A DNA stretch of 64,000 nt. Origin: Levilactobacillus spicheri DSM 15429. Lineage in GTDB: Bacteria; Bacillota; Bacilli; Lactobacillales; Lactobacillaceae. Numbering within the stretch: the first letter of the stretch is position 1; each line of letters opens with the position of its first letter. The position numbers and the translations under genes are program-made. The notes beneath the pieces were generated by a model. It saw nothing but the letters and a program-made list of their open reading frames with translations. It ran no database searches and was not told where the DNA came from. The DNA is taken from contig NZ_AZFC01000036.1 in the NCBI RefSeq assembly GCF_001435095.1, positions 62,001 through 126,000 on the forward strand, in the 5' to 3' direction. Of this stretch, positions 18,811 to 27,404 are shown piece after piece.

Positions 18811-19493
18811 GACCGCATCACGTACCCCGTGCCTCGTACCGTCTGAATGTAACTCTTCTGGCCGGGCACATCAATTTTATTCCGCAGGTACCGGACGTAA
18901 ACGTCGACCACGTTGGTCTCGACCTCGGACTCGTATCCCCAGACCTTGGTCAAGAGGACGTCCCGGGCCAAGACCACGTTGACGTTTTCCATCAGGGCCA
19001 ACAGGAGTTCGTACTCCCGCTTGGTCAGGTTGATGACTTCGTCGCCCCGCCGCACGATCCGGTTTTCCTTTTCAATCGTGAGGTCCTTGAACTTCACGGT
19101 CGTCTGCTTGGTACTCTTCTGTTCACCTTCCAGGTGGATCCGCCGCAGCAAGGCCCGCACCCGTGCCAACAATTCTTCGATGGCAAACGGCTTGACGATG
19201 TAGTCGTCAGCCCCGTGGTCCAGTCCGGAGACCCGGTCGATCACGGAATCCCGCGCCGTCATCATGATGATGGGCGTGCTCTTGACCTCACGAACCCGCC
19301 GTGCGACCTCGATACCGTTCAGTTCGGGCAGCATCAGGTCCAGCAAGATCACGTCGAAGTCCTGGGACAACGCCGCCTCTAGTCCGGTCCGACCGTTAAA
19401 TTGAACGTTGGTTTCGTAGCCTTCGTGCTTTAATTCCAGCTCAACGAAGCGAGCCAGGTTTTTTTCGTCTTCAATAATTAAAATTCGACTCAT
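18807..19493 (-). CDS. OmpR-family response regulator (ArlR/CovR-like)
   Basis: 228 aa. The receiver domain has the acidic pocket EDEKN, the phosphoacceptor Asp in LLDLMLPELNG and Lys in YIVKPFAIEELL; the C-terminal winged helix carries LTKREYELLLALMEN and TVRGTGYVM. Identity by eye to streptococcal CovR/CsrR and staphylococcal ArlR is high in the receiver (EDEKNLARFVELEL, DHGADDYIVKPFAIEELLAR). It likely controls envelope or adhesion genes, but the regulon is not visible. First gene of the pair. Confidence 0.94.
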   Translation of the reverse strand: MSRILIIEDEKNLARFVELELKHEGYETNVQFNGRTGLEAALSQDFDVILLDLMLPELNGIEVARRVREVKSTPIIMMTARDSVIDRVSGLDHGADDYIVKPFAIEELLARVRALLRRIHLEGEQKSTKQTTVKFKDLTIEKENRIVRRGDEVINLTKREYELLLALMENVNVVLARDVLLTKVWGYESEVETNVVDVYVRYLRNKIDVPGQKSYIQTVRGTGYVMRS

Positions 19494-19818
19494 TACTCTT
19501 TAACTCCTCTAGGGCGATTTAGCTGTGCTCGTTCGGCACCAGCCGTGCGGTGCCACTGGCACCCGTAGTTCATTCCAATATTTAATTTTATCATATTTCA
19601 TCCCCCTTGTGCGGCTTTTGCCTCACCTCGTTGCGGATTAATGATGGTCTCCCGAAAAAGTCAGCCGCCACATGCAAACAACCGGTTGCATACTTAGCGG
19701 TTGTGCTTAATGAAAAATTAACTAGTGGTTACTTTCACATTGTAAGGAGGCCTGCAACTGCGCCGTTAAGCGCTAACATCACCCTTTAATCCGATTACAA
19801 AAAAGATTATTTTTGATT
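19494..19818. other. Intergenic region between the response regulator and adh
   Basis: AT-rich divergent promoter region. It contains an interrupted palindrome ATGCAA-N8-TTGCAT centred on CAACCGGTTG (19672-19691) of unknown meaning. I see no credible gene; short open frames here lack ribosome binding sites. Confidence 0.5.
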
Positions 19819-19862
19819 TTGTGTAAGAATTCACTTGTATTTGTGAAATTTTTAAGTATACT
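19819..19862 (+). promoter_or_regulatory. adh promoter with two Rex-like operator sites
   Basis: A -35-like TTGTAT (19835-19840) and a TATACT -10 (19857-19862) are 16 bases apart. The site TTGTGTAAGAATTCACTT (19819-19836) matches the Rex consensus TTGTGAA-N4-TTCACAA at 11 of 14 fixed positions. A second left half-site TTGTGAA begins at 19841, 22 bases later, on the same helical face. Rex represses fermentation genes when NADH is low. Confidence 0.6.
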
Positions 19863-19898
19863 GAGCGTTGTAGATAAATAAGAAAAGGGGTTCTTTTC

Positions 19899-20915
19899 AT
19901 GAAAGCTGCTGTAATTCGCGACTCAGTTGATGGATATGTTGATATTAAGGATGTAACGCTTCGCCCAATCACCCACGGGGAAGCCTTAGTGAAGATGGAA
20001 TACTGTGGACTCTGTCACACCGACCTGCACGTGGCCGCTGGTGACTTCGGGAAGCAACCCGGCCGGATCATCGGTCATGAAGGGGTCGGCAAGGTTATCC
20101 AAGTCGCCGACGACGTTAAGAACTTAAAGATCGGCGACCGGGTCTCCATCGCTTGGTTCTTCAAGGGCTGTGGCCACTGTGAATACTGCCTGACCGGCCG
20201 GGAAACGCTTTGCCGTAACGTCCTGAACTCCGGATTCACCGTTGACGGGGCCATGGCGGAAGAATGCATCGTGGACGCCAACTACGCCGTTAAGGTGCCA
20301 GATGGATTGGATCCCGTTGAAGCAACGTCTCTGACCTGTGCGGGTGTCACGATGTACAAGGCCTTGAAGGTCGGCGAGACCAAGCCTGGCCAATGGGTCG
20401 AAGTCGTGGGTGCCGGTGGTTTAGGTAACCTGGCCGTTCAATACGCCCACAACGTCTTCGGGGCCCACGTGGTTGCCGTCGATGGGAACCCTGACAAGCT
20501 GGAAGCTGCCAAGGAAAACGGTGCTGAAGTGCTGATCAACCGGCACGACGGTGACGTGGCCGAACAGATTCAAAAGAAGGTCGGCGGGGTCAACAACGCC
20601 CAAGTCACGGCCGTAACGGCGGAAGCCTTCACCCAATCCGTGAACGCTTTGCGCCCAGACGGGAAGTTAGTCGCCGTTGCCTTGCCACAAGGGAACATGG
20701 AGTTGAACATCGCCAAGACTGTCCTGGATGGTATCTCCGTTCAAGGTTCTCTGGTCGGCACGCGCCAAGACTTAGCCGAAACGTTCCAATTCGGTGCTGA
20801 AGGCAAGGTTCACCCAATCGTCAAGACGCGTCGTCTGGACGAAGTGAACGACATTATCGACGAAATGAAAGCTAACAAGATCGTTGGCCGGATGGTCGTC
20901 GACTTCACCAAGTAA
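19899..20915 (+). CDS. adhP: Zinc-dependent alcohol dehydrogenase
   Basis: 338 aa medium-chain dehydrogenase, class of AdhP/AdhA. Catalytic-zinc ligands are seen in CGLCHTDLH (Cys39) and GHEG (His60); structural zinc Cys at 91, 94, 97 and 105. The Rossmann motif GAGGLG precedes an Asp (VAVDGN) suited to NAD. It reduces acetaldehyde to ethanol, reoxidising NADH. AAAAGGGG lies 7-8 bases before the ATG. The coding sequence has the biased codons of a highly expressed gene. Monocistronic with a promoter carrying Rex-like sites and a terminator downstream. Confidence 0.94.
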   Translation: MKAAVIRDSVDGYVDIKDVTLRPITHGEALVKMEYCGLCHTDLHVAAGDFGKQPGRIIGHEGVGKVIQVADDVKNLKIGDRVSIAWFFKGCGHCEYCLTGRETLCRNVLNSGFTVDGAMAEECIVDANYAVKVPDGLDPVEATSLTCAGVTMYKALKVGETKPGQWVEVVGAGGLGNLAVQYAHNVFGAHVVAVDGNPDKLEAAKENGAEVLINRHDGDVAEQIQKKVGGVNNAQVTAVTAEAFTQSVNALRPDGKLVAVALPQGNMELNIAKTVLDGISVQGSLVGTRQDLAETFQFGAEGKVHPIVKTRRLDEVNDIIDEMKANKIVGRMVVDFTK

Positions 20916-20936
20916 GCGTCCCTTAATTAAAGAAGT

Positions 20937-20971
20937 GATCCCGGTTGGCTGCGGCTGATCGGGATTTTTTT
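20937..20971 (+). terminator. adh terminator
   Basis: GATCCCG / CGGGATT stem with a 17-base loop followed by TTTTTT. Confidence 0.85.
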
Positions 20972-21060
20972 CACATTATTTCAAAAACAAGCTCCTCCCC
21001 CTCCCAAATATGACGAGTCTTACTTTTTTCATCGGTTAACGTCTTGCTTGTGTATGTCAA

Positions 21061-21120
21061 GGACGGTTATAAATGTAAGTTTATCGTGGTTGACCGTCCA
21101 AAACCTACATTTTATAACCG
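21061..21120. repeat. Imperfect palindrome with two competing stems
   Basis: CGGTTATAAATGTA (21064-21077) pairs with TACATTTTATAACCG (21106-21120) with one bulge. The overlapping GGACGGT (21061-21067) also pairs perfectly with ACCGTCC (21093-21099), so the two stems exclude each other. No gene covers it; possible non-coding RNA, terminator remnant or small element end. Confidence 0.55.
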
Positions 21121-21148
21121 CCTCGTGATAACCCCCAAAAGCGAAAAT

Positions 21149-21208
21149 GACAGGTGACGTAAAAATACAGGAAAGCTGAGATTTCCTACATTTATTACGC
21201 TACCTGTC
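21149..21208. repeat. 60-bp imperfect palindrome
   Basis: Arms GACAGGTGACGTAA and TTACGCTACCTGTC, plus inner TACAGGAAA / TTTCCTACA, form a long hairpin with few mismatches. Its inner right arm CCTACATTTATTACG resembles CCTACATTTTATAACC of the palindrome 40 bases upstream, so the two look related. Confidence 0.55.
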
Positions 21209-21227
21209 ATTCTTCCCATAACTATCC

Positions 21228-21458
21228 TTAGCACAAAGACACGTTAACAATCACTTTATCAATAGACTTCGAAAAAATTGCTTTATCAATACCCCCAATT
21301 TTATTTATACGAAAATTTGAAGTATTTTTCTGATTCATATAATCACCAACCATCTCAATCCAAACAATATATTCACCACACTATATTTAACTGGAGAAAA
21401 TGTTTGTAATGCTAGTTTCATAACTATCCACGCTATCTTTTAGCTGCCCTTCCTCTAT
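21228..21458 (-). pseudogene. Decayed AT-rich coding remnant, family unknown
   Basis: The minus strand keeps one frame for 77 codons interrupted by two closely spaced stops (TAA and TAG around 21381-21389). Translation gives a hydrophilic part (IEEGQLKDSVDSYETSI), the stops, then EYIVWIEMVGDYMNQKN and GGIDKAIFSKSIDKVIVNV before a final TAA. The protein-like residue pattern on both sides of the stops and the AT-rich codons, unlike the GC-rich neighbours, suggest the 3' remnant of an acquired gene. There is no convincing start or ribosome binding site for a live product. Confidence 0.4.
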
Positions 21459-21555
21459 CTATCTTGTGTATTAACACGCTCCCCCACCTAACCAAACCAC
21501 AGAGGTCCCCTCACCCCCTAAAGTGTGCTACCACCGACCTAAAGGAGATTTTAAC

Positions 21556-22296
21556 ATGAGTGTTAAGGGAAAAGTCGTCGTCATTACCGGGGCCTCGTCG
21601 GGAATCGGCGCCGCCACGGCGAAGAAGTTAGCGGATCACGGGGCCCGGCTCTTTGTCGGGGCGCGACACGCCCAGCCCTTGCAGGACCTGGTCACGACCG
21701 TTCAAGCCGCGGGCGGGACCATCGCCAGTCAACCGGTGGACGTCACCCAGGAAACGTCGGTCAAGGCGTTTATCACCGCCGCTCACGCCCACTATGGCCG
21801 GCTCGACGTCGTCTACAACAACGCGGGCATCATGCCCAACTCACCGCTCAGTGAGGGCCGGGTCGCCGACTGGGAGGCCGCCTTTCAGGTCAACGTCATG
21901 GGGGTCCTTTACGGCATCGCCGCGGCCCTGCCCATCATGAAACGGCAAGGGTTCGGCCAATTCATCGCGACCGACTCCAACGCGGGCCACGTGATCAACC
22001 CGAACGCCGCGGTCTACGCCGGTACCAAGTTCGCCTTACGGGCCATCATGGATGCTCTGCGGCAGGAGGAAGGCCCCCACATGATTCGTTCGACCATGAT
22101 CTCTCCCGGAAACGTCACCACCAATCTCTGGCAGTCCGTGGGCAACACCGGGCTCCAACAGGCCGTCCGCCAACGCGAGGCTGCCATCGGATTACGTCCC
22201 GAAGACGTGGCCAACGCGGTGCTCTACGCCATCGACCAGCCCGAGGACGTGGGCATCGACGAAATCTTGTTGCGCCCCACGGTCCAACAGAATTAA
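21556..22296 (+). CDS. Short-chain dehydrogenase/reductase
   Basis: 246 aa classical SDR. Cofactor motif TGASSGIG is at residues about 12-19, NNAG follows, and the catalytic set is Ser in TDSNAG with YAGTK. The residue after the second strand (VGARH) favours NADP(H) by analogy. The substrate is unknown; the sequence resembles the YdfG-like serine/3-hydroxy acid dehydrogenase branch. The start is the ATG with AAAGGAG 8 bases upstream. Monocistronic, behind an AT-rich island, with a bidirectional hairpin downstream. Confidence 0.88.
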   Translation: MSVKGKVVVITGASSGIGAATAKKLADHGARLFVGARHAQPLQDLVTTVQAAGGTIASQPVDVTQETSVKAFITAAHAHYGRLDVVYNNAGIMPNSPLSEGRVADWEAAFQVNVMGVLYGIAAALPIMKRQGFGQFIATDSNAGHVINPNAAVYAGTKFALRAIMDALRQEEGPHMIRSTMISPGNVTTNLWQSVGNTGLQQAVRQREAAIGLRPEDVANAVLYAIDQPEDVGIDEILLRPTVQQN

Positions 22297-22365
22297 CGCC
22301 ATAAGACCTACGATTCGGCGACCCACGCTAATTGGGGCCGTTTCGCCCAACCTTGAAAAGGCTTC

Positions 22366-22401
22366 AAAAACGGACCCGAGACGTGTGTCTCCGGTCCGTT
22401 T
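22366..22401. terminator. Terminator between SDR and ABC exporter genes
   Basis: AAACGGACC-GAGA / TCTC-GGTCCGTTT hairpin. The T run is best on the minus strand (TTTTT), so it mainly serves the exporter gene. Confidence 0.75.
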
Positions 22402-22404
22402 CTG

Positions 22405-24099
22405 CTATCCCGCAGGTTCTTCAATTAATTTCAACCGGTGCAACCAGTCCTGAATCGCTGGGGCCGTCACGCTTCCGGCCGCGACTACGCGTCCGTGCGC
22501 CAACACCACGACCTGGTCGGCCGCCGCAAACAGGGCTGGGTCATACTGGTGAGTCACCACGGCCCACCCGCCAGGAAAATCATCCGCAATCACGCGGCCC
22601 ATGTCTCGCGCGGTTTGCGGGTCCAGTCCCGTCAAGGGCTCGTCGAGGATCGTCCACTCGCCCGAGTGCAGCAAGACCCGTGCCAAGGCCAACCGATGCC
22701 GTTCCCCACCAGACAGGACGTGGCCCTGCCGGCTCACCCGTTGCTGAAGTCCGGCCGGTGTCGCGTACGCCGTCAACCCCACGCGTCGCAGGACCGCCAT
22801 TAGTCGCTCCGGGGAAATTGCCGGGTCAAATAGCGTCAGATTATTCGCGATGGTGGTATCAAAAATCAGGCTGTCCTGCGTGAGGACCCCAATGTGGGCG
22901 GCTAGGTCGCTCGACGCGTAATCCGTGACCGAACGGCCGTTGACCCGCAGTGTTCCGGTGATGGGGGTCTCCCCCGAAAGCGGGAGGGTCAGTAACGTCG
23001 ACTTGCCACTGCCGCTTGGCCCCACGATCAGGGACCGCTGCCCGGCTCGCAACGTGAGGGTCACTTGGCGTAACACCGCCCGATCGGCCACGGTCAACGT
23101 CACATTTTGGTAGGCCACCTGACGCACGGTCCCCAACTGGGCAAGCGCCAGTTTCTCCGGGGCGGCCGCTAACCGTTGCCGCAACAACGCGGCCGCCGTT
23201 CGGCCCCCCACCACGTCGCTGAGGAGCCCGGCGGCCGACTGAATCGGTTCGCTGATGAAGATCATCAGCTGTGAGAACGCCACGAGTTGCCCCAGCGTGA
23301 TGGTTCGATTCATCACGAAGTAGACGCCGCTAATCCAAGTCCCCAGGTACAGGAGGTTATCCAGGAATTGGCTCACGCCCCCGACCGCCTTTCGCGTCCG
23401 CTGGTCCTGATCCTGCGCCCGCAACAGCCGCCGACTCTGCTGGCGGAACAGGGCCTGTAACCGCGCTTGCACGTTAAACAGCTGAATGGTCCGCAACCCC
23501 TGCGTTGCGTCCTGCAACTGCCGCGTCACCGCCTGTGTCTGCGTCAAAACCTGCTGTTTATTGTCCTTTAGCCGGCGCCGCTGCAGAAACGGCAGCCCCA
23601 GCCCCGGCAGGCACAGCAGGACGATCAGCAGGCTCAAAACGGGTTTGATCATCACCGAGACGCCCAGTGCAATGCCAAACTGCCACAGTTGAGCGTAGGC
23701 GTTCACACTTCCCTGCAGGTAATCCGACCGAAAAATAGCTAGCGTCGCCGTCATCTCGTTATAGTACCCGGTCGTGGTCCTCTGTTCGTCGTGCGTCACG
23801 CCGGTGGGTTGCCGGAACAGCGCCGCTAACAGACGCTCCCGGACGCCCGTCACGATTCGGTTCAGGGTGACCTGTTCCAGATAGGCCCGCACGAAGGCCA
23901 TCAGGGCGTCCACCACGATATACCCCGCGACCAACGCCACCAACCAGCCATACGGCCAGTGGCTCTTGCCCGTGGCCGTATCCGTGATCAGCTGTAATAA
24001 CGTCGAGACCGCGATTTCCACGGCCGCCGCCAGCGGAATAACGATGGCTAGGACGAACACGGACCCCCGGGCAAGCCCCCAAAATTTTCGATTGACCAT
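22405..24099 (-). CDS. ABC transporter, fused permease and ATPase (exporter type)
   Basis: 564 aa. An N-terminal exporter-type membrane domain with about six helices (residues 1-310) is fused to an ATPase domain. Walker A GPSGSGKST, Q-loop LTQDS, signature LSGGERHRLALARV, Walker B WTILDEP and H-loop VTHQ are all intact. A homodimeric or heterodimeric exporter of unknown substrate; it has no peptidase domain. The start ATG at 24099 has GGAGGTT 6 bases upstream; longer frames read through the promoter palindrome. Monocistronic and possibly controlled by the palindrome at 24116. Confidence 0.9.
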   Translation of the reverse strand: MVNRKFWGLARGSVFVLAIVIPLAAAVEIAVSTLLQLITDTATGKSHWPYGWLVALVAGYIVVDALMAFVRAYLEQVTLNRIVTGVRERLLAALFRQPTGVTHDEQRTTTGYYNEMTATLAIFRSDYLQGSVNAYAQLWQFGIALGVSVMIKPVLSLLIVLLCLPGLGLPFLQRRRLKDNKQQVLTQTQAVTRQLQDATQGLRTIQLFNVQARLQALFRQQSRRLLRAQDQDQRTRKAVGGVSQFLDNLLYLGTWISGVYFVMNRTITLGQLVAFSQLMIFISEPIQSAAGLLSDVVGGRTAAALLRQRLAAAPEKLALAQLGTVRQVAYQNVTLTVADRAVLRQVTLTLRAGQRSLIVGPSGSGKSTLLTLPLSGETPITGTLRVNGRSVTDYASSDLAAHIGVLTQDSLIFDTTIANNLTLFDPAISPERLMAVLRRVGLTAYATPAGLQQRVSRQGHVLSGGERHRLALARVLLHSGEWTILDEPLTGLDPQTARDMGRVIADDFPGGWAVVTHQYDPALFAAADQVVVLAHGRVVAAGSVTAPAIQDWLHRLKLIEEPAG

Positions 24100-24115
24100 G
24101 TTGTGAACCTCCAGC

Positions 24116-24152
24116 ATAAGATTAAAATAGTTTAATAATATTTTAATCTTAT
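24116..24152 (-). promoter_or_regulatory. Perfect 13-bp palindrome over the exporter promoter
   Basis: ATAAGATTAAAAT-N11-ATTTTAATCTTAT. On the minus strand its left part contains the -10 TAAAAT, with TTGTGT 17 bases upstream as -35, so a bound dimer would block polymerase. It ends 16 bases before the start codon. Confidence 0.65.
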
Positions 24153-24204
24153 ACTTACTTTGACACAAGGGCCGTCTGGTCGGGCGGCCGATGAACAGAC
24201 GGCA

Positions 24205-24246
24205 CAAAAAAACTCCCAGAAGCCGCGGACTTCATGGGAGTTTTTT
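24205..24246 (-). terminator. rpmF terminator
   Basis: AAACTCCCATGAAG / CTTCTGGGAGTTT-type hairpin on the minus strand with a run of T, immediately after rpmF. Confidence 0.85.
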
Positions 24247-24254
24247 ATTTAAGG

Positions 24255-24443
24255 TTAGTTGTTTGCAGTTTCCTTTGCAACGACCTGACGGCCATCGTAG
24301 AAGCCACAGCTAGGGCAAACCATGTGAGACTTACGAAGTTCTCCACAGTTTGGGCATGGCGTCAAACCAGGGACATTCAACTTAATGTGACCCCGACGCA
24401 TACGCTTTTTCGTCTTAGACGTTTTCCGTGCTGGTACAGCCAA
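24255..24443 (-). CDS. rpmF: 50S ribosomal protein L32
   Basis: 62 aa starting [18 protein letters not shown], diagnostic for L32. Four zinc-ribbon cysteines are present in CPNC and CPSC, so this is the zinc-binding form. The start is TTG at 24443 with a strong AAAGGAGGTG 6 bases upstream. It follows yceD, the near-universal bacterial pairing. Confidence 0.96.
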   Translation of the reverse strand: MAVPARKTSKTKKRMRRGHIKLNVPGLTPCPNCGELRKSHMVCPSCGFYDGRQVVAKETANN

Positions 24444-24507
24444 AGAAAACACCTCCTTTAATTAAAATTATCCACTAGTGAAAAAATTTTTAAGGCTTAC
24501 AAAGTGA

Positions 24508-25062
24508 CTACTTATCATCCTGATCAGGGAAGAAGTCTTTTAACTTTGCAAGACGTGGATCAACTGTTTGATGTTCCGCCTCGACCTTTGCGAGGTCCGC
24601 TTCCTTGACGACTTGCCAATCTTGGCCTTCCGGCATCGCGGCTCCTTGCTTTTCAGCGTCGGACAGAATGTGCATCGGAATCTGCAGGATGATGTTATCA
24701 CCCACGGCCTTATCGAAATCGATAACGTCGTCCGTGATCACCATCACGACATCGGTCTTCTCAAACCGTTGTGTCGCGGCAGGATCCGATACGTAGTACT
24801 CCGTCATCTTAAAATCGACGGGTAAGTCAACCGGTGCTAATGACCGGCTCGACGGAACGGTTAGGTCCGCCTTGACCTGGGCCACCACGACGACGTCCCC
24901 CTCACCGACAACGGACACAAGGCCCTTTACCTGAACGGGACTGAGATCTAAGACCTCATCACCGTAACGTTCCATCAGATCCGCCTTCAACTCAAGCGTC
25001 TGATCAAACTGTAACGGCTCGCTGCGATGGTTCTTGCGTAACTCGGTCAACGACCATTTCAT
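24508..25062 (-). CDS. YceD family (DUF177) protein
   Basis: 184 aa. It begins MKWSLTELRKNHRSEPLQF and has the central DUF177 segment with CxxC cysteines absent (SRSLAPVDLPVDFKMTEYYV), ending in an acidic region (DLAKVEAEHQTVDPRLAKLKDFF). YceD is linked to 23S rRNA accumulation and is almost always encoded before rpmF, as here. The ATG at 25062 has a TTGGAGGGA site; an upstream frame is not used. Confidence 0.88.
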   Translation of the reverse strand: MKWSLTELRKNHRSEPLQFDQTLELKADLMERYGDEVLDLSPVQVKGLVSVVGEGDVVVVAQVKADLTVPSSRSLAPVDLPVDFKMTEYYVSDPAATQRFEKTDVVMVITDDVIDFDKAVGDNIILQIPMHILSDAEKQGAAMPEGQDWQVVKEADLAKVEAEHQTVDPRLAKLKDFFPDQDDK

Positions 25063-25115
25063 CGTTATTCCCTCCAATGCAACGTGATAAATTATACCTG
25101 TCAAGCGAAATGATG

Positions 25116-26285
25116 TCAAGGTAATTTCCTTGATAGTCTGGCAGAATCCGGGAACATCACGGGAATTCGGCCATAATCCTGGTCAATTCCCGTGATCAGC
25201 GTGCGCACGGCCCCCGCGCGGTCGTCCAGAGCGCCCACGCCCCGCTGCCAATCGCGGTCGGCCCGACTCACCAACGGCAGGCCGACCGATTTTTTAATCT
25301 GGTGCAGATACGCGCGGCCGGTGGCGTTGTACCCCAGGACCCGCAGGTAACGGGGCCCCGTCAGCATCTCGGCCGGCTTGGCCTGTAGCAGGACCGCGGT
25401 GGCCTGGCGCTGCAAGCGGGTGTACGTGTACCGTTTGGTCTTGACGGCGTGCATAAAGCCGGCGAACGTCGCGGCCGGCAGCGCGGCCCTTTTCAGGCGG
25501 TATTCGATGCCCTCGCTCAGCTGATACAGCTGATGCAGGTCCGCCACGTCGCTACTGACCAGCTGGTACCGCAGCAACGGCCAAAAGTCGGCCCACGCGG
25601 TCAACTGATCGCGCTGGAGCCGCTCCAGGGTCGTCGCCGGCACCACGGCCGCTAGCTGCGCCCAATCCCCGGCCAGGGCCGCCGTTCGAATCGCGGTGGC
25701 GCTGGCAAATTGGCCCGTCGCGGCGATCGTCGCATCGTTATGCTGGCTCCCCTTTCGCTGCAGGGGCAGCAGCGTCAACGGGTCACCCTGCCGTCGGTTC
25801 GCCAGCGCGTAGAAGAAGCCCAGGATGTCGTTAGCGGCGTTCAACGTGATGCCGGTCTGGGACTGCAGGTACCCCTGAAACAGGCTGGCATAGGTCTGAT
25901 CAAAGCGTTTAAAGGTCATCGGGTCGCTAGGCAGGTGGGCCATCAACCGGTCGTAATCGAGATCCGGATGTTCGGTCCCAAACGCCAACCACCGACACCC
26001 GGCGGCGGCTAGTAGCTGCACACCGCCCGCCGCAAAGAGGTGCGCCGGTTGCAGGGCACTGCTGGTCGGCAGTTCCACCACCAGGTCGACCCCGCCCGCG
26101 ACGGCGGCCGCCGCCCGTTGCCACTTGTCCAGTAACGCGGGCTCCCCGCGCTGGACCCAGTTGCCGCTCATCGCGGCCACCACCACGTCGGCGCCGGTCA
26201 GTTCCCGCACCCGGCGCACCTGATAGGCGTGGCCATTATGAAAGGGATTATATTCGGCAATAATGCCGGCTGCTGCTAACGTCAT
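25116..26285 (-). CDS. tmcAL: tRNA(Met) cytidine acetate ligase
   Basis: 389 aa. The nucleotidyltransferase motif AEYNPFHNGHAYQV opens the protein, followed by AAMSGNWVQRGEPA and VDLVVELPTSSALQPA, typical of TmcAL (YlbM). The enzyme acetylates C34 of elongator tRNA-Met using acetate and ATP through acetyl-AMP. It begins 2 bases after the methyltransferase gene and ends the yqeG-yqeM cluster, before yceD-rpmF. Confidence 0.92.
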   Translation of the reverse strand: MTLAAAGIIAEYNPFHNGHAYQVRRVRELTGADVVVAAMSGNWVQRGEPALLDKWQRAAAAVAGGVDLVVELPTSSALQPAHLFAAGGVQLLAAAGCRWLAFGTEHPDLDYDRLMAHLPSDPMTFKRFDQTYASLFQGYLQSQTGITLNAANDILGFFYALANRRQGDPLTLLPLQRKGSQHNDATIAATGQFASATAIRTAALAGDWAQLAAVVPATTLERLQRDQLTAWADFWPLLRYQLVSSDVADLHQLYQLSEGIEYRLKRAALPAATFAGFMHAVKTKRYTYTRLQRQATAVLLQAKPAEMLTGPRYLRVLGYNATGRAYLHQIKKSVGLPLVSRADRDWQRGVGALDDRAGAVRTLITGIDQDYGRIPVMFPDSARLSRKLP

Positions 26286-26287
26286 GG

Positions 26288-27031
26288 CTACGCCTCCCGC
26301 GTGACCTCAAAGAACCACCGGGTCGTGTCGGGTGCGACCTCGGCCGCACCAAAGTCGGCACTCACCCGTTTCAGCGTGAGACCGGCCTCTTGCAGCGCCT
26401 GCCGGTAATCCGCCAACGGATAGGTCCGCTCGTGGTGCAGTTCCGTCACCTTGTGGTAGTTCTGGTCTTCCGTATCGTGAATGAAAAACGTCAGGTCGTG
26501 GTCCACGGCGTGCGGTTCGTCTTCGATCCCGTAGCTGGTCCACAGAAAGGCCCGGTCGTTATCGACATAGTTATACATGTAGCCCGGATAGACGTCATCG
26601 GTCTGATGCGGCGTGATCACGTCAAACAGGAATTGTCCGCCCACGTTCAAGTGGTCGTGCACCTGCTTGAAGGCCGCCGTGACCGTCGCCAGGTCCGGCA
26701 GGTAGCAGAAGGAGTCAGCAAAGCAGGTGATGGTCTGGTACCGGTCAATGGCACTCAGGTCCAACATGTCCCCGGCAAACAGTGGGAAGGTCACCTGGGC
26801 GTTCTCCGCGTGCTTAGCCGCTAAGGCCAGCATCTCCTCGGAAAGGTCCAGGCCACTCACGTCGTAACCCCGTTCGGCTAACTGGACGCCTAACCGGCCA
26901 CTCCCACAGGCCAGATCCAACAAGGGCCCATCGGTGGGAGCGACACGGGAAGCGACAAAATCCAGCCATTGGTCGTACATGGCTGGATCGAATAAATCGT
27001 CGTATAACTGGGCGAAGGATTGATAAATCAT
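26288..27031 (-). CDS. yqeM: YqeM-like class I SAM-dependent methyltransferase
   Basis: 247 aa. The start MIYQSFAQLYDDLFD and SAM-binding motif I LLDLACGSGRLGVQLA, then GLDLSEEML and ITCFADSFCYL, identify the YqeM family of the yqe cluster. Substrate unknown. ATG overlaps the rsfS stop in ATGA (27028-27031), which fixes the start and implies translational coupling; a longer start six codons upstream is less likely. Confidence 0.88.
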   Translation of the reverse strand: MIYQSFAQLYDDLFDPAMYDQWLDFVASRVAPTDGPLLDLACGSGRLGVQLAERGYDVSGLDLSEEMLALAAKHAENAQVTFPLFAGDMLDLSAIDRYQTITCFADSFCYLPDLATVTAAFKQVHDHLNVGGQFLFDVITPHQTDDVYPGYMYNYVDNDRAFLWTSYGIEDEPHAVDHDLTFFIHDTEDQNYHKVTELHHERTYPLADYRQALQEAGLTLKRVSADFGAAEVAPDTTRWFFEVTREA

Positions 27032-27390
27032 GCTTCGGCTTCGACCCATTGGCTCAGGTCGACGGTTGGCGCGTCGGACCAGAGCTTTTCAAGGTTGTAG
27101 TGGGCCCGTTGTTCTTTCTGGAAGACGTGGACCACGACGTCACCCAGGTCGATCAAGATCCAGTTGGCGCCATCCTTTCCTTCGACGTCGCGAATCGCAA
27201 CGTCGTTTTCGGCCATCTTGTCGATGATCTCATCGGCAATCGCCTTGACCTGCCGACTTGAATTGGCTTCCATGATCAGGAAGTAATCCGCCATCAGGCT
27301 GACCTTTTGCATGTCTAAAGCGGTGATCTCTTCGGCCCGCTTGCTTTCGGCGGCCTTGACCGCGATTTCTAATAATGCTTTGCTTTCCAA
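27028..27390 (-). CDS. rsfS: Ribosome silencing factor RsfS
   Basis: 120 aa. The segments LMADYFLIMEANSSRQVKAIADEI and DVEGKDGANWILIDLGDVVVHVF are diagnostic. RsfS binds L14 and blocks joining of ribosomal subunits in starvation. The start is TTG at 27390 with GAGGAGC about 8 bases upstream. Within the yqe operon, overlapping yqeM. Confidence 0.94.
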   Translation of the reverse strand: MESKALLEIAVKAAESKRAEEITALDMQKVSLMADYFLIMEANSSRQVKAIADEIIDKMAENDVAIRDVEGKDGANWILIDLGDVVVHVFQKEQRAHYNLEKLWSDAPTVDLSQWVEAEA

Positions 27391-27404
27391 ATTGTGAGCT
27401 CCTC

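Noticed and set aside
19672-19691. ATGCAA-N8-TTGCAT as a catabolite (cre) site for adh
   Set aside because: Spacing and core do not fit the cre consensus, and it is about 170 bases before the promoter.
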